From Bradyrhizobium sp. Arg816 (GTDB lineage Bacteria; Pseudomonadota; Alphaproteobacteria; Rhizobiales; Xanthobacteraceae), in NCBI RefSeq assembly GCF_029989365.1, contig NZ_JAPRAQ010000036.1:1-64000 (forward strand): a stretch of DNA of 64,000 nt. The letters run 5' to 3'. Shown in pieces: positions 50,604 through 59,995 of this stretch (within the stretch, counting starts at the first letter, position 1; each line of letters opens with the position of its first letter). Below the pieces are notes generated by a model. The model had not been told where the DNA came from. It saw nothing but the letters and a program-made list of their open reading frames with translations, and did no database searches. The position numbers and the translations under genes were made by a program.

Positions 50604-51704
50604 ATGGACCCTTCCCCCCTGATTCTTCTCGCCGCGGGCGGCACCGGCGGCCATTTGTTTCCGGCCGAGGCGCTCGGTGTCGAGCTAATCCGGCGCGGCT
50701 TTCGCGTCCGCCTCGTCACGGACGAGCGGGCGCTGCGCTATAGCGGGCTGTTCAGCAAGGACATGATCGACGTCGTCTCGAGCGAGACCGCGCGTGGCCG
50801 CAATCCATTACAGCTCGCCTATGCCGGCCTCACGCTCGCCGCCGGCACGCTCTCTGCGTATCGCCTGATCAAGCGGCTCAAGCCAGTCGCCGTCGTCGGC
50901 TTCGGCGGCTATCCGACGCTGCCGCCGCTGGTTGCGGCGAAGTTTGCGGGCGTCCCTGGCATCATCCACGACGCCAATGCGGTGCTCGGCCGCGCCAACC
51001 GGTTCCTGTCGCGCCGCGTCTGCGCCATCGCGACGTCCTTGCCCGGCGTGCTTGACCGCGATCCGGCGCTGGCAGGCAAGACCACGACCGTGGGCACGCC
51101 GATGCGTCCGGCGATCCTCGCCGCAGCCGCCGTGCCCTATGTCGCGCCTGAAGCGAACGGACCGCTGCGCCTGCTCGTCGTCGGCGGCAGCCAGGGCGCG
51201 CGCATCATGGCCGACATCGTCCCGGGTGCGATCGAGCGGCTCGAGCCGGCACTGTGGAGCCGGCTCGTCCTCACCCAGCAGGTGCGCGACGAGGACATGG
51301 CGCGCGTGCGCGCGGTCTACGACAAGCTCAGGATCAATGCCGAGCTCGCGCCGTTCTTCACCGATCTGCCGGCGCGGCTCGCCTCCAACCATCTGGTGGT
51401 GTCGCGCTCCGGCGCCGGCACGGTCGCCGAACTCGCCGCGATCGGACGGCCCTCGATCCTGGTGCCGCTGCCCGGCTCGATCGACCAGGACCAGTTCGCC
51501 AATGCCGGCGTGCTGGCCAAGGTCGACGGCGCGATCCGGATCCCGCAGACCGAGTTCACCTCCGACCGGCTGACGTCCGAGATCTCGGGTTTCGCCGCAG
51601 AGCCCGCGCGTCTTGCCTCCATGGCCGCAGCCGCGAAGGGGGCGGGGCGGCTCGATGCGGCCGAACGTTTGGCCGATCTGGTGATCAAAGTCGCGAGAAT
51701 CTGA
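50604..51704 (+). CDS. murG: UDP-GlcNAc:lipid I transferase MurG
   Basis: This 366-residue peripheral membrane enzyme converts lipid I to lipid II. It has the N-terminal glycine-rich loop LLAAGGTGGHLFPAEALG, AVVGFGGYPTLPPLVAAK, IIHDANAVLGRAN, and the C-terminal VVGGSQGARIM, SRSGAGTVAELAAIGRPSILVPLPG and DQDQFANA. The start at 50604 is chosen because it precedes the glycine loop at the usual distance; the ribosome-binding site is weak. The frame is open further into the palindromic repeat, which is not part of the protein. Confidence 0.96.
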   Translation: MDPSPLILLAAGGTGGHLFPAEALGVELIRRGFRVRLVTDERALRYSGLFSKDMIDVVSSETARGRNPLQLAYAGLTLAAGTLSAYRLIKRLKPVAVVGFGGYPTLPPLVAAKFAGVPGIIHDANAVLGRANRFLSRRVCAIATSLPGVLDRDPALAGKTTTVGTPMRPAILAAAAVPYVAPEANGPLRLLVVGGSQGARIMADIVPGAIERLEPALWSRLVLTQQVRDEDMARVRAVYDKLRINAELAPFFTDLPARLASNHLVVSRSGAGTVAELAAIGRPSILVPLPGSIDQDQFANAGVLAKVDGAIRIPQTEFTSDRLTSEISGFAAEPARLASMAAAAKGAGRLDAAERLADLVIKVARI

Positions 51705-51824
51705 CGCGAAAAAGCCCTTGTCTTGGCCTTCCAAAGCGGGGCATCCAGTAAGAACGGCGCGGCTGATTTGGCCGTGACCTTCGCCAGATGCCGCCTTTCC
51801 GGCGGCAAGGTCAGGGAACAGAGC

Positions 51825-53228
51825 ATGAGACTGCCGCGCGAGATCGGACCCATCCACTTCGTCGGGATCGGCGGGATCGGCATGAGCGGCATCGCCGAGG
51901 TGCTGGTCAATCTCGGCTACGCCGTGCAGGGCTCGGACGCCTCCGACAATTACAATCTCGACCGTCTGCGCAAGGCGGGCGCAACGGTCTCGGTCGGTCA
52001 CAAGGCCGAGAATGTCGACGGCGCTGCGGTCGTCGTCGTGTCCACCGCGATCAAGCGCGACAATCCGGAACTGATGGCGGCGCGCGAACGCCGCATTCCC
52101 GTGGTGCGCCGCGCCGAGATGCTGGCCGAGCTGATGCGGCTGAAGAGCTGCGTCGCCATCGCCGGCACCCATGGCAAGACCACGACGACCACGATGGTCG
52201 CAACGCTGCTCGATGCCGGCGGCCTCGATCCCACCGTGATCAATGGCGGCATCATCAATGCCTATGGCTCGAATGCGCGCCTCGGTGCCGGCGACTGGAT
52301 GGTGGTCGAAGCGGACGAGAGCGACGGTACGTTCCTGAAGCTGCCGACCGATGTCGCGATCGTCACCAATGTCGACCCCGAGCATCTCGATCACTTCAAG
52401 ACCTTCGAGGCGGTGCAGGACGCGTTTAGGCATTTCGTCGAGAACCTGCCGTTCTACGGCTTCGCCGTGATGTGCATCGACCATCCCGTCGTGCAAAGCC
52501 TCATCGGCAGGATCGAGGATCGCCGCATCATCACCTATGGCGAGAATCCGCAGGCCGATGTGCGGCTCGTCGATCTCACCCCGATGGGCGGTGGCTCCAA
52601 GTTCAAGGTCGAGTTTCGTGACCGCAAGACCGGCGCCGTGCACGAGATCGCCGATCTCATGTTGCCGATGCCGGGACGCCACAACGCCTCGAACGCGACG
52701 GCCGCGATTGCGGTCGCGCGCGAGCTCGGCGTGTCGGACGAGGCGATCCGCAAGGCGATCGCAGGTTTCGGCGGCGTCAAGCGCCGCTTCACCAAGACCG
52801 GCGAGTGGAACGGCGTCACGGTGATCGACGATTACGGTCATCACCCCGTCGAGATCGCAGCCGTACTGAAGGCGGCGCGGGAATCCACCAACGGCAAGAT
52901 CGTCGCCGTGGTGCAGCCGCATCGCTACACCCGCCTGCAATCGCTGTTCGAGGAATTCTGCACCTGCTTCAACGATGCGGATGCGGTTGTTGTCGCCGAT
53001 GTCTACGCCGCCGGCGAGGCGCCGATCGACGGCATCGACCGCGATCATTTCGTCGCGGGACTGCGCGCCCATGGCCACCGCGAGGTGATCGGCCTGCCGG
53101 CAGCGCCGGAGCTCGCGGGTATCGTCAAGGGATTGGCGAAGTCGGGCGATCTCGTCGTGTGCCTGGGCGCCGGCAACATCACGCAATGGGCGTATGCGCT
53201 GCCCGGCGAATTGAAGGCGCTGGGGTGA
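51825..53228 (+). CDS. murC: UDP-MurNAc:L-alanine ligase MurC
   Basis: This 467-residue cytoplasmic ligase adds L-Ala to UDP-MurNAc. It shows IHFVGIGGIGMSGIAEVL at the N-terminus, the ATP motif AIAGTHGKTTTTTMVATLL, EADESDGTFLKL, TNVDPEHLDHF and VIDDYGHHPVEI. The start at 51825 follows CAGGGAACAGAGC; upstream frame sequence is a spacer of 120 bases after murG. It precedes murB, separated by a palindromic repeat. Confidence 0.96.
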   Translation: MRLPREIGPIHFVGIGGIGMSGIAEVLVNLGYAVQGSDASDNYNLDRLRKAGATVSVGHKAENVDGAAVVVVSTAIKRDNPELMAARERRIPVVRRAEMLAELMRLKSCVAIAGTHGKTTTTTMVATLLDAGGLDPTVINGGIINAYGSNARLGAGDWMVVEADESDGTFLKLPTDVAIVTNVDPEHLDHFKTFEAVQDAFRHFVENLPFYGFAVMCIDHPVVQSLIGRIEDRRIITYGENPQADVRLVDLTPMGGGSKFKVEFRDRKTGAVHEIADLMLPMPGRHNASNATAAIAVARELGVSDEAIRKAIAGFGGVKRRFTKTGEWNGVTVIDDYGHHPVEIAAVLKAARESTNGKIVAVVQPHRYTRLQSLFEEFCTCFNDADAVVVADVYAAGEAPIDGIDRDHFVAGLRAHGHREVIGLPAAPELAGIVKGLAKSGDLVVCLGAGNITQWAYALPGELKALG

Positions 53229-53272
53229 ACATGCGCTTGTGTAACTCCTCTGCTGCCACACGGCACACCGCG

Positions 53273-53377
53273 CTCCCTCCCCCCTTGCGGGGGAGGGCGG
53301 GGCAGAGGGGTGGCCACGAACTCCGATCTCGCTTGGGGCCACCCCTCTCCCTAACCCTCCCCCGCAAGGGGGGAGGG
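53273..53377. repeat. Palindromic repeat between murC and murB
   Basis: CCCTCCCCCCTTGCGGGGGAGGG at the left and CCCTCCCCCGCAAGGGGGGAGGG at the right are two hairpins, and GAGGGGTGGCC and GGCCACCCCTC between them are perfect inverted partners. It fills most of the 193-base murC-murB spacer. Confidence 0.8.
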
Positions 53378-53421
53378 AACAGAGGCAGCGTGCGCCCCTC
53401 ACGCGAAGCGAGCATCTCCGC

Positions 53422-54342
53422 ATGACCTTCCCCGACATCACACCCTCACTCAAAGCCGCGATGCCGGAGCTGCGCGGCCGGATGCTGGCCAACCAGTCGC
53501 TGGCCGAACTCACCTGGTTTCGGGTCGGTGGTCCCGCGCAGGTGCTGTTCACGCCGGCGGATGAGGACGATCTCGCTTACTTCCTCGCGCATCTTGCAGC
53601 CGACATTCCCGTCTATGTCGTCGGCGTCGGCTCCAACCTGATCGTGCGCGACGGTGGCATTGCGGGCGTGGTGATTCGGCTGGCGCCGCGCGCCTTTGGC
53701 GAGGCGAGCGCGAACGGCGATGTCGTCACCGCTGGAACTGCCGCGCTCGACAAGCGCGTGGCGGAAGTGGCGGCCTCCGCCAATATCGGCGGGCTCGAAT
53801 TCTACTTCGGCATTCCCGGCACCATCGGCGGTGCGCTGCGCATGAATGCGGGCGCCAATGGCGGCGAGACCAAGGACGTGTTGATCGAGGCGACCGGCGT
53901 TGCGAGGGACGGCAGCAAGCACGTGTTCTCGAATGCCGACATGAAGTTCGTCTACCGCAACAGCGGCGTCGATCCCTCCATCATCTTCACCTCCGCGCGC
54001 TTTCGCGGCGAGATCAGGGATACTGATGCGATCCGCGCGCGGATGGCGGAGGTGCAGAGCCATCGCGAGACCGCGCAGCCGATCCGCGAAAAGACCGGCG
54101 GCTCGACCTTCAAGAACCCGCCCGGCCATTCCGCCTGGAAGCTGGTCGACGCCGCCGGCTGCCGCGGCCTGCGCGTCGGCGGTGCGCAGGTCTCGGAGAT
54201 GCACTGCAATTTCCTGATCAACACGGGCGATGCCACCGCGCACGACATCGAGACGCTGGGCGAGACCGTGCGCGAACGGGTGAAGGCAAACTCCGGAATT
54301 GAGCTACATTGGGAAATCAAGCGGATTGGAATTCCCGGCTAA
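53422..54342 (+). CDS. murB: UDP-N-acetylenolpyruvoylglucosamine reductase MurB
   Basis: This 306-residue FAD enzyme makes UDP-MurNAc from UDP-GlcNAc-enolpyruvate with NADPH. It shows the FAD-binding LTWFRVGGPAQVLFTPADEDDL, VVGVGSNLIVRDGG, FYFGIPGTIGGALRMNAGANGGE, and the catalytic Ser region REKTGGSTFKNPPGHSAWKLVDAAG. It ends 22 bases before ddlB. Confidence 0.96.
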   Translation: MTFPDITPSLKAAMPELRGRMLANQSLAELTWFRVGGPAQVLFTPADEDDLAYFLAHLAADIPVYVVGVGSNLIVRDGGIAGVVIRLAPRAFGEASANGDVVTAGTAALDKRVAEVAASANIGGLEFYFGIPGTIGGALRMNAGANGGETKDVLIEATGVARDGSKHVFSNADMKFVYRNSGVDPSIIFTSARFRGEIRDTDAIRARMAEVQSHRETAQPIREKTGGSTFKNPPGHSAWKLVDAAGCRGLRVGGAQVSEMHCNFLINTGDATAHDIETLGETVRERVKANSGIELHWEIKRIGIPG

Positions 54343-54364
54343 CCTGGACAGGCGACGAGAGAAC

Positions 54365-55351
54365 ATGCGCATCACCATCCTCTTCGGCGGCTCCAACCGG
54401 GAGCGTCTGGTTTCGGTCGCCTCAGCCCAGGCGCTCCATCAGGCGCTGCCCGAGGCCGATCTCTGGTGGTGGGACGTCGAGGACAAGGTGCATGTCGTGC
54501 AGTCGAAGCAACTGCTCGAACACGCCCGTCCGTTCGAGGACGAGTTCAAGCCCGGCACATCAGGCATTCCGCTGGGGCAGGCGCTCGACCAGGCCAAGGC
54601 GGAGGGCCGCGTGCTGGTGCTCGGCCTGCATGGCGGGCGCGCCGAGAACGGCGAATTGCAGGTGATGTGCGAGGCGCGTGGCGTGCCTTTCACCGGATCG
54701 GGCTCGGCCTCCTCGCATCTCGCCTTCGACAAGATCGCGGCCAAGCATTTCGCCGCGCTCGGCGGCGTGACGCCGCCGGCCAACGTTGCGCTGGACAAGA
54801 TCGACGAGGCCTTCGCCGAATACGGCCGGCTGATCGCAAAGCCGGCGCGCGACGGCTCGAGCTATGGCCTGATCTTCGTCAACGCCAGGCAGGATCTCGT
54901 CGCCGTCCGCAATGCGGCGAAGCACGAAGACTATGTGATCGAGCCCTACATCGCGGGCGTCGAGGCCACCTGCGGCGTGCTGGAGCGCACCGACGGCTCG
55001 ATCATGTCGCTGCCGCCGATCGAGATCATTCCGGGCGAGGGCAATTTCGACTACGCCGCAAAATATCTCCTGAAGTCGACCCAGGAGATCTGCCCCGGCC
55101 GTTTTTCGCCCGAGATCACCGCTGCGCTGAAGGAGCAGGCGATGCTGGCGCATCGCGCGATGTCCTGCACCGGCTATTCCCGCTCGGACTTCATCGTCTC
55201 CGACAGGGGCCTGATCTATCTCGAAACCAACACGCTGCCCGGGTTGACGAAGTCCTCGCTCTACCCCAAGGCGCTGAAAGCCGAAGGCATCGAGTTCGTC
55301 GACTTCCTGCGCGGCCTGGTCGAGCTCGCCGGTCGGGGCGTAAGAAAATAA
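54365..55351 (+). CDS. ddlB: D-alanine--D-alanine ligase
   Basis: This 328-residue ATP-grasp enzyme joins two D-alanines. It starts with ITILFGGSNRERLVSVASAQ; other motifs are LHGGRAENGELQ (usual HGxxGEDGxxQ, here somewhat altered), FTGSGSASSHLAFDK, KPARDGSSYGL, FDYAAKYL and LETNTLPGLTKSSLYP. Residues equivalent to E. coli Glu15, Ser150, Tyr216, Arg255 and Asn272 are present by eye. The start at 54365 is chosen because the conserved region begins there; GGCGACGAGAGAAC lies upstream. A 350-base gap follows before ftsQ. Confidence 0.92.
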   Translation: MRITILFGGSNRERLVSVASAQALHQALPEADLWWWDVEDKVHVVQSKQLLEHARPFEDEFKPGTSGIPLGQALDQAKAEGRVLVLGLHGGRAENGELQVMCEARGVPFTGSGSASSHLAFDKIAAKHFAALGGVTPPANVALDKIDEAFAEYGRLIAKPARDGSSYGLIFVNARQDLVAVRNAAKHEDYVIEPYIAGVEATCGVLERTDGSIMSLPPIEIIPGEGNFDYAAKYLLKSTQEICPGRFSPEITAALKEQAMLAHRAMSCTGYSRSDFIVSDRGLIYLETNTLPGLTKSSLYPKALKAEGIEFVDFLRGLVELAGRGVRK

Positions 55352-55701
55352 TTAGGACTGGTTAACGGCCGAACCGGCGAAATGGCCGGTTTTGGAACCC
55401 AAAACCGGTAAAATGCCGGACATCGCGGCATAAATGCCTCACATGCCTGGGCAAAACGCATCCGGCGTTAACGAAGTTTACCTTTTGTTTACCAGGACGT
55501 CCGAAGGTTAACGCTGGCGGCGCATATGACGCTTTGGCTGCCGGCGCGTGGGCTGTTGCGGGTGATGTCACCTCCAGCGAACGCTTTGAAGGGGAGAGGT
55601 TTTCTTCTTCTGAAGACCAGCACCCGGCCCGGCAAGTCCGAGACGTCATGTTCGCCAGGACCCGCGCGATGTCGCGGGCTAACTGTTGACGAGCTCGTGC
55701 A
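55352..55701. promoter_or_regulatory. ddlB-ftsQ spacer with overlapping hairpins and GTTAACG/GTTTACC repeats
   Basis: This 350-base gap in the dcw cluster is richer in A/T than its neighbours. It contains GTTAACG at 55361, 55467 and 55507, and GTTTACC at 55476 and 55487 (11 bp apart). CCGGTTTTGG/CCAAAACCGG is a perfect 10-bp inverted repeat at 55386-55408; its left arm can also pair with AACCGGC at 55372-55378, so two alternative hairpins are possible. No gene is supported; a 70-codon frame at 55526 looks random. The ftsQAZ promoter and regulator sites probably lie here. Confidence 0.55.
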
Positions 55702-56730
55702 ATGGATGGTGCAGGAAGCCTCACCCGGTCGTTTCTGAGATCGCTGAGGCCCCAAGCTGACCTGAAGGCGGCCGCTATCGGAGCGGTCGTGCTTCTGCGC
55801 GAGTGGGTGCAAGAAAAACGTGAGCAGAAGCGCGCTGTCGCCCAGAACAAGATCAGGTCCAAGACCAAAGCCAAGCCCGTCGTCGAGCGCGAGCCGCCGC
55901 CGCGCGTGGTCGCGCTGGTCGAGCGCTATGCGCCGCGCCGGGTCGGGATCACCATGACCGTTCTGCTGCTGGTCGGAAGCTGCGGCTTCGGCATCGTAAG
56001 GGGCGGCCACCTCCAGGATTTCATCGCCGCGGTCAGCGATGCCCGCAACGCGCTGGCCAATTCCGCGGGCTTTCGCATCACCTCGGTCGTGATCAACGGC
56101 CGCAAGCAGCTCAGCCAGGACGAGATCCTCGCGGTCGGCGGCGTCAGCGGCCGCTCCTCGCTGCTGTTCCTCGACGCCGACGTCGTGCGCGACAAGCTCA
56201 AGGCCAATCCCTGGATTGCGGATGCGACCGTACTGAAGCTCTATCCGGGCCGGCTCATGATCGACATCACCGAGCGCCAGGCGTTCGCGCTGTGGCAGGA
56301 GGCCGGCCGGCTCTCCGTCATCGCCGATGACGGCGCCGTACTCGAGCCTTACGTCTCGCGCCGGTTCCTGTCGCTGCCGCTCGTGGTCGGCAAGGGCGCC
56401 GACACCCAGGCGCGCGATTTCCTGGCGCTGCTGGCGCGCTATCCGCAGATCAATTCGGTGACCAAGGCCGCGATCTATGTCGGCGAGCGGCGCTGGAACC
56501 TGAGGCTCAAGGATGGCCTCGACATCCGTCTGCCCGAGCAGGACGTCGGCAACGCCCTCGCGACGCTGTCCAGGCTCGACAAGGAGGACAAGCTGTTCTC
56601 CCGCGACATCGTCGCCGTCGACATGCGCCTGCCCGATCGCCTGGTGGTGCAGCTGTCCGACGACGCCGCCAAGGCGCGCGAGGACCTGTTCAAGGACAAG
56701 AAGAAAAAGAAGGCCGGGGACGCCGCATGA
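55702..56730 (+). CDS. ftsQ: Cell division protein FtsQ
   Basis: This 342-residue bitopic protein has a long basic cytoplasmic N-terminus (about 85 residues, rich in Arg/Lys), one membrane helix (about residues 90-108) and the periplasmic POTRA domain. That domain contains FRITSVVINGRKQLSQDEILAVGG and LKANPWIADATVLKLYPGRLMIDITERQAFALW; the beta domain follows. It holds FtsB/FtsL in the divisome. The N-terminus is considerably longer than in E. coli. It overlaps ftsA by 4 bases (ATGA). Confidence 0.94.
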   Translation: MDGAGSLTRSFLRSLRPQADLKAAAIGAVVLLREWVQEKREQKRAVAQNKIRSKTKAKPVVEREPPPRVVALVERYAPRRVGITMTVLLLVGSCGFGIVRGGHLQDFIAAVSDARNALANSAGFRITSVVINGRKQLSQDEILAVGGVSGRSSLLFLDADVVRDKLKANPWIADATVLKLYPGRLMIDITERQAFALWQEAGRLSVIADDGAVLEPYVSRRFLSLPLVVGKGADTQARDFLALLARYPQINSVTKAAIYVGERRWNLRLKDGLDIRLPEQDVGNALATLSRLDKEDKLFSRDIVAVDMRLPDRLVVQLSDDAAKAREDLFKDKKKKKAGDAA

Positions 56731-58049
56731 CCGGTCTTGATCGCACCCAGACCCCGAAGACGCGCCCGATGCCGCACAAGCGCGGCGGCATCGTCGCCTG
56801 CCTCGACATCGGCACCAGCAAGATCGCCTGCATGATCGCGCGGCTGAAGCCGTCGGCGCCGAGCGAAGCCCTGCGCGACCGTACCCACGCGGTGGAGCTG
56901 ATCGGTTACAGCCAGATCCAGTCGCGCGGCATGAAGGCCGGCGCAGTGGTCGATCTCGCCGAATGCGAGCAGGCGGTGCGCCAGGCCGTCGGGCTGGCGG
57001 AGAAGATGGCCAAGGTGCGGGTCGAGTCCGTGCTGCTGTCCGTCTCCGGAGGCCGGCTTTCCGGCCAGCTGGTCGAAGCCGCGGCCGACATCCGCGGTGG
57101 CGCCGTAACGCCGGCCGATGTCAGCCGCGTCACCTCCACCGGCATGCGCCACGCCACCGGCGAGGGCCGCACCGTGCTGCACGCGCTGCCGGTCGGCTAC
57201 ACGCTCGACGGCGTCAAGGGCATCCGCGATCCCCGCGGCATGGTCGCGCATCAGTTCGGCGTCGACATGAACGTCGTCACCTGCGATGCCACCGTTGCCC
57301 GTAACCTGATGCTGGCGGTGGAGCGCTGCCACATCAATGTCGAAGCCATGGCGGCGAGCCCCTATGTGGCTGGCCTGTCGGTGTTGACCGACGACGAGGC
57401 AGATCTCGGCGCCGCCGTCGTCGAGATGGGCGCAGGCACCACCACCATCGCGGTCTATTCCGGCGGCCGCTTCGTGCATGCGGCGGGCTTTGCGGTCGGC
57501 GGGCAACACATCACGATGGATCTCGCGCGTGGACTCTCCGCGACCATTGCCGATGCCGAGCGAATCAAGACGTTATATGGGACCGTCATCACCGGCGGAT
57601 CGGACTCGCGTGAGCTGATGTCTGTACCGACAGCCGGTGACGAGCAGGATCTGCCGCAGATCGTCTCCCGCGCCACCATCGCCAACATCGTCAAGCACCG
57701 TGCCGAGGAAGTCTTCGAAATGGTTCGGGACAAGCTGAAGGATTCGCCCTTCGCCTCAGAGCCCAACGGCCGCGTCGTGCTCTCCGGCGGCGCCTCGCAG
57801 CTCACCGGCCTCGTTGAACTCGGCACACAGATTCTCGGCCGGCCCGTGCGGGTCGGACGTCCGCTCGGTTTCGGCCGGCTGCCCAACGAGGCGAAGAACG
57901 CCGCGTTCGCGGTGCCGGCCGGGCTCCTCGTCTACCCGCAATATGTTCACCACGAGCATGTCGAACCGCGAAATACGCGGCAGCAGGTCAAGACAGGGAC
58001 GGGCGGTTATTTTGGAAAGGTCGGACGATGGCTACGCGAGGGCTTCTGA
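56727..58049 (+). CDS. ftsA: Cell division protein FtsA
   Basis: This 440-residue actin-like ATPase tethers FtsZ to the membrane. It begins with GGIVACLDIGTSKIACMIARL (phosphate-1 loop) and has AAVVEMGAGTTTIAVYSGG (phosphate-2), then VVLSGGASQLTGLVELGTQILG (adenosine motif). The C-terminus (FGKVGRWLREGF) is the amphipathic membrane-targeting helix. It overlaps ftsQ by 4 bases and lies 87 bases upstream of ftsZ. Confidence 0.96.
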   Translation: MTGLDRTQTPKTRPMPHKRGGIVACLDIGTSKIACMIARLKPSAPSEALRDRTHAVELIGYSQIQSRGMKAGAVVDLAECEQAVRQAVGLAEKMAKVRVESVLLSVSGGRLSGQLVEAAADIRGGAVTPADVSRVTSTGMRHATGEGRTVLHALPVGYTLDGVKGIRDPRGMVAHQFGVDMNVVTCDATVARNLMLAVERCHINVEAMAASPYVAGLSVLTDDEADLGAAVVEMGAGTTTIAVYSGGRFVHAAGFAVGGQHITMDLARGLSATIADAERIKTLYGTVITGGSDSRELMSVPTAGDEQDLPQIVSRATIANIVKHRAEEVFEMVRDKLKDSPFASEPNGRVVLSGGASQLTGLVELGTQILGRPVRVGRPLGFGRLPNEAKNAAFAVPAGLLVYPQYVHHEHVEPRNTRQQVKTGTGGYFGKVGRWLREGF

Positions 58050-58136
58050 TGAACCGGTTCCGCAACCTTCGCATTTCACCAACTCCCGCGGCCGCCGGCC
58101 GGGGCGAACCCACGCGCGCGTGATCGAGAGGCAAAC

Positions 58137-59936
58137 ATGACCATCAGCATCAATGTTCCTGATATTCACGAATTGAAGCCCCGGATCACCGTGTTCGGCG
58201 TCGGCGGCGCCGGTGGCAACGCCGTCAACAACATGATCACGGCCGGCCTTCAGGGCGTCGACTTCGTGGTCGCCAACACCGACGCGCAGGCGCTGACGAT
58301 GTCGAAGGCGCAGCGCATCGTGCAGATGGGCACCGCGGTCACGCAAGGCCTCGGCGCGGGTTCGCAGCCGAACGTCGGCGCGGCGGCGGCGGAAGAGGTG
58401 ATCGACGAACTGCGCGACCATCTCTCGGGTGCCAACATGGTGTTCGTCACCGCCGGCATGGGCGGCGGCACCGGCACCGGTGCAGCTCCCGTCATCGCCA
58501 AGACCGCGCGCGACATGGGCATCCTCACCGTCGGCGTCGTGACCAAGCCGTTCCACTTCGAGGGCGGCCGCCGCATGCGCACCGCCGAGGCCGGCATCAA
58601 CGAGCTGCACAAGGTCGTCGACACGCTGCTGATCATTCCGAACCAGAACCTGTTCCGGGTCGCCAACGAGAAGACCACCTTCGCCGACGCCTTCGCGATG
58701 GCCGACCAGGTGCTCTACTCCGGCGTTGCCTGCATCACCGACCTGATGGTCAAGGAAGGTCTGATCAACCTCGACTTCGCCGACGTTCGCGCCGTCATGC
58801 GCGAGATGGGCAAGGCGATGATGGGTACGGGCGAAGCTTCCGGTGACAAGCGCGCGCTGACCGCCGCTGAAGCCGCGATCGCCAACCCGCTGATCGACGA
58901 TAGCTCGATGAAGGGCGCCAAGGGCCTCCTCATCTCGATCACCGGCGGCAAGGACCTCACTCTGTTCGAGGTTGACGAAGCCGCGACCCGCATCCGCGAG
59001 GAAGTCGACCAGGACGCCAACATCATCGTCGGCGCGACCTTCGACGAAGCGCTCGACGGCCTGATCCGCGTCTCGGTCGTTGCCACCGGCATCGAGCAGG
59101 CAACGATCGCCCGCAACACCCAGGCCACCAGCGCCCCGGTCGCGAACGCGGCGCCGCAGCAGATCCAACAGGTGCAGCAGGCTCCCGCTGCTCCGGCCGC
59201 CGCTGCCGAGAGCCGTCTCGCCGACCTGACCGCGCGTCTGCGTGCCGACAATCAGCGCATGGCCGAGCGCGCCCAGAAGCTGGAAGCCCAGATCCCGGCC
59301 GCTGCCGCGCCGACCGCGCCGCGTCCGAATGTCGAGCGTGCCGCGCTGGCCGCCATCGCGGCTGCCGTTGCCGAGGTCCCGCAGGCGCCCGCGCCGATGC
59401 AGACCTATGGCGACGTCACGGTACGCCCGATCGCGCAGAAGCCGACCCTGTTTCCGGAGCCCGACATGGCCCCGGTCGCGATGCAGGAGCCGATGACGCC
59501 GGATACCTTCATCCCGCCGCAGGCCGAGCGTGGGCCGGTCCGTGCGCCCAGGATGCCGCGTATCGACGAACTGCCGATGCCGGCCCAGGCCGAGCTTCGT
59601 CAGGCCCGCGGCGAGGCGGAAGAAGAGACCCCGCAGAAGACCCGCCTGTCGCTGCTGCAGCGTCTCGCCAATGTCGGCCTCGGCCGCCGTGACGAAGAGA
59701 GCGAGGCGCCGGTCGCAGCCCGCACCGCCGGTCCCGCGATGCCGCCGCTGCCCGATCGCCGGCCCCAGAAGACCGTGGCGCAGCAGATCGCGGCCACGGA
59801 GCCGGTATCAGAGTATGCCCGCCGTCCCGCGCCTCAGGGCCTGGACATGCATGGCCGCCCGGCGCCTGTTGCGCCGGCGCCACAGGGTGACGACCATCTT
59901 GATATCCCCGCCTTCCTGAGGCGTCAGGCGACGTGA
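58137..59936 (+). CDS. ftsZ: Cell division protein FtsZ
   Basis: This 599-residue tubulin-like GTPase forms the Z-ring. Residues 1-320 are the GTPase/polymerisation core, with VFGVGGAGGNAVNNMI near residue 20 and the GTP loop GGGTGTG at 109-115. A long Pro/Ala/Gln-rich linker (about residues 325-585) follows, and the conserved C-terminal peptide LDIPAFLRRQAT ends it, binding FtsA and other partners. The long linker is typical of Hyphomicrobiales. The gene is followed by a terminator-like hairpin. Confidence 0.97.
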   Translation: MTISINVPDIHELKPRITVFGVGGAGGNAVNNMITAGLQGVDFVVANTDAQALTMSKAQRIVQMGTAVTQGLGAGSQPNVGAAAAEEVIDELRDHLSGANMVFVTAGMGGGTGTGAAPVIAKTARDMGILTVGVVTKPFHFEGGRRMRTAEAGINELHKVVDTLLIIPNQNLFRVANEKTTFADAFAMADQVLYSGVACITDLMVKEGLINLDFADVRAVMREMGKAMMGTGEASGDKRALTAAEAAIANPLIDDSSMKGAKGLLISITGGKDLTLFEVDEAATRIREEVDQDANIIVGATFDEALDGLIRVSVVATGIEQATIARNTQATSAPVANAAPQQIQQVQQAPAAPAAAAESRLADLTARLRADNQRMAERAQKLEAQIPAAAAPTAPRPNVERAALAAIAAAVAEVPQAPAPMQTYGDVTVRPIAQKPTLFPEPDMAPVAMQEPMTPDTFIPPQAERGPVRAPRMPRIDELPMPAQAELRQARGEAEEETPQKTRLSLLQRLANVGLGRRDEESEAPVAARTAGPAMPPLPDRRPQKTVAQQIAATEPVSEYARRPAPQGLDMHGRPAPVAPAPQGDDHLDIPAFLRRQAT

Positions 59937-59961
59937 GGATTGTTACAATAAGGCTGACGAA

Positions 59962-59995
59962 AAAGGGTCCCGGCGGGAAGCTTGCCGGGACCTTT
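59962..59995 (+). terminator. Rho-independent-type terminator after ftsZ
   Basis: AAAGGGTCCCGGC and GCCGGGACCTTT form a strong stem with one bulge and a 9-base loop, followed by CCTTTTG. It lies 26 bases after the ftsZ stop and probably separates ftsZ from lpxC. Confidence 0.7.

Noticed and set aside
12813..53377. Possible CRISPR arrays or insertion sequences among the repeats
   Set aside because: The repeats are single dispersed palindromes without regular spacers, and no transposase or cas gene is present.
50808..53552. 914-residue minus-strand frame across murG and murC
   Set aside because: Antisense shadow of two well-defined mur genes, with His/Asp/Arg-rich composition typical of such shadows.
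55468..55482. Full CtrA box (TTAA-N7-TTAA) before ftsQ
   Set aside because: The second half reads TACC at the required spacing, so the consensus is not met; only half-sites are present.
55526..55738. 70-codon frame before ftsQ
   Set aside because: No ribosome-binding site or recognisable protein features; it overlaps the ftsQ start out of frame.
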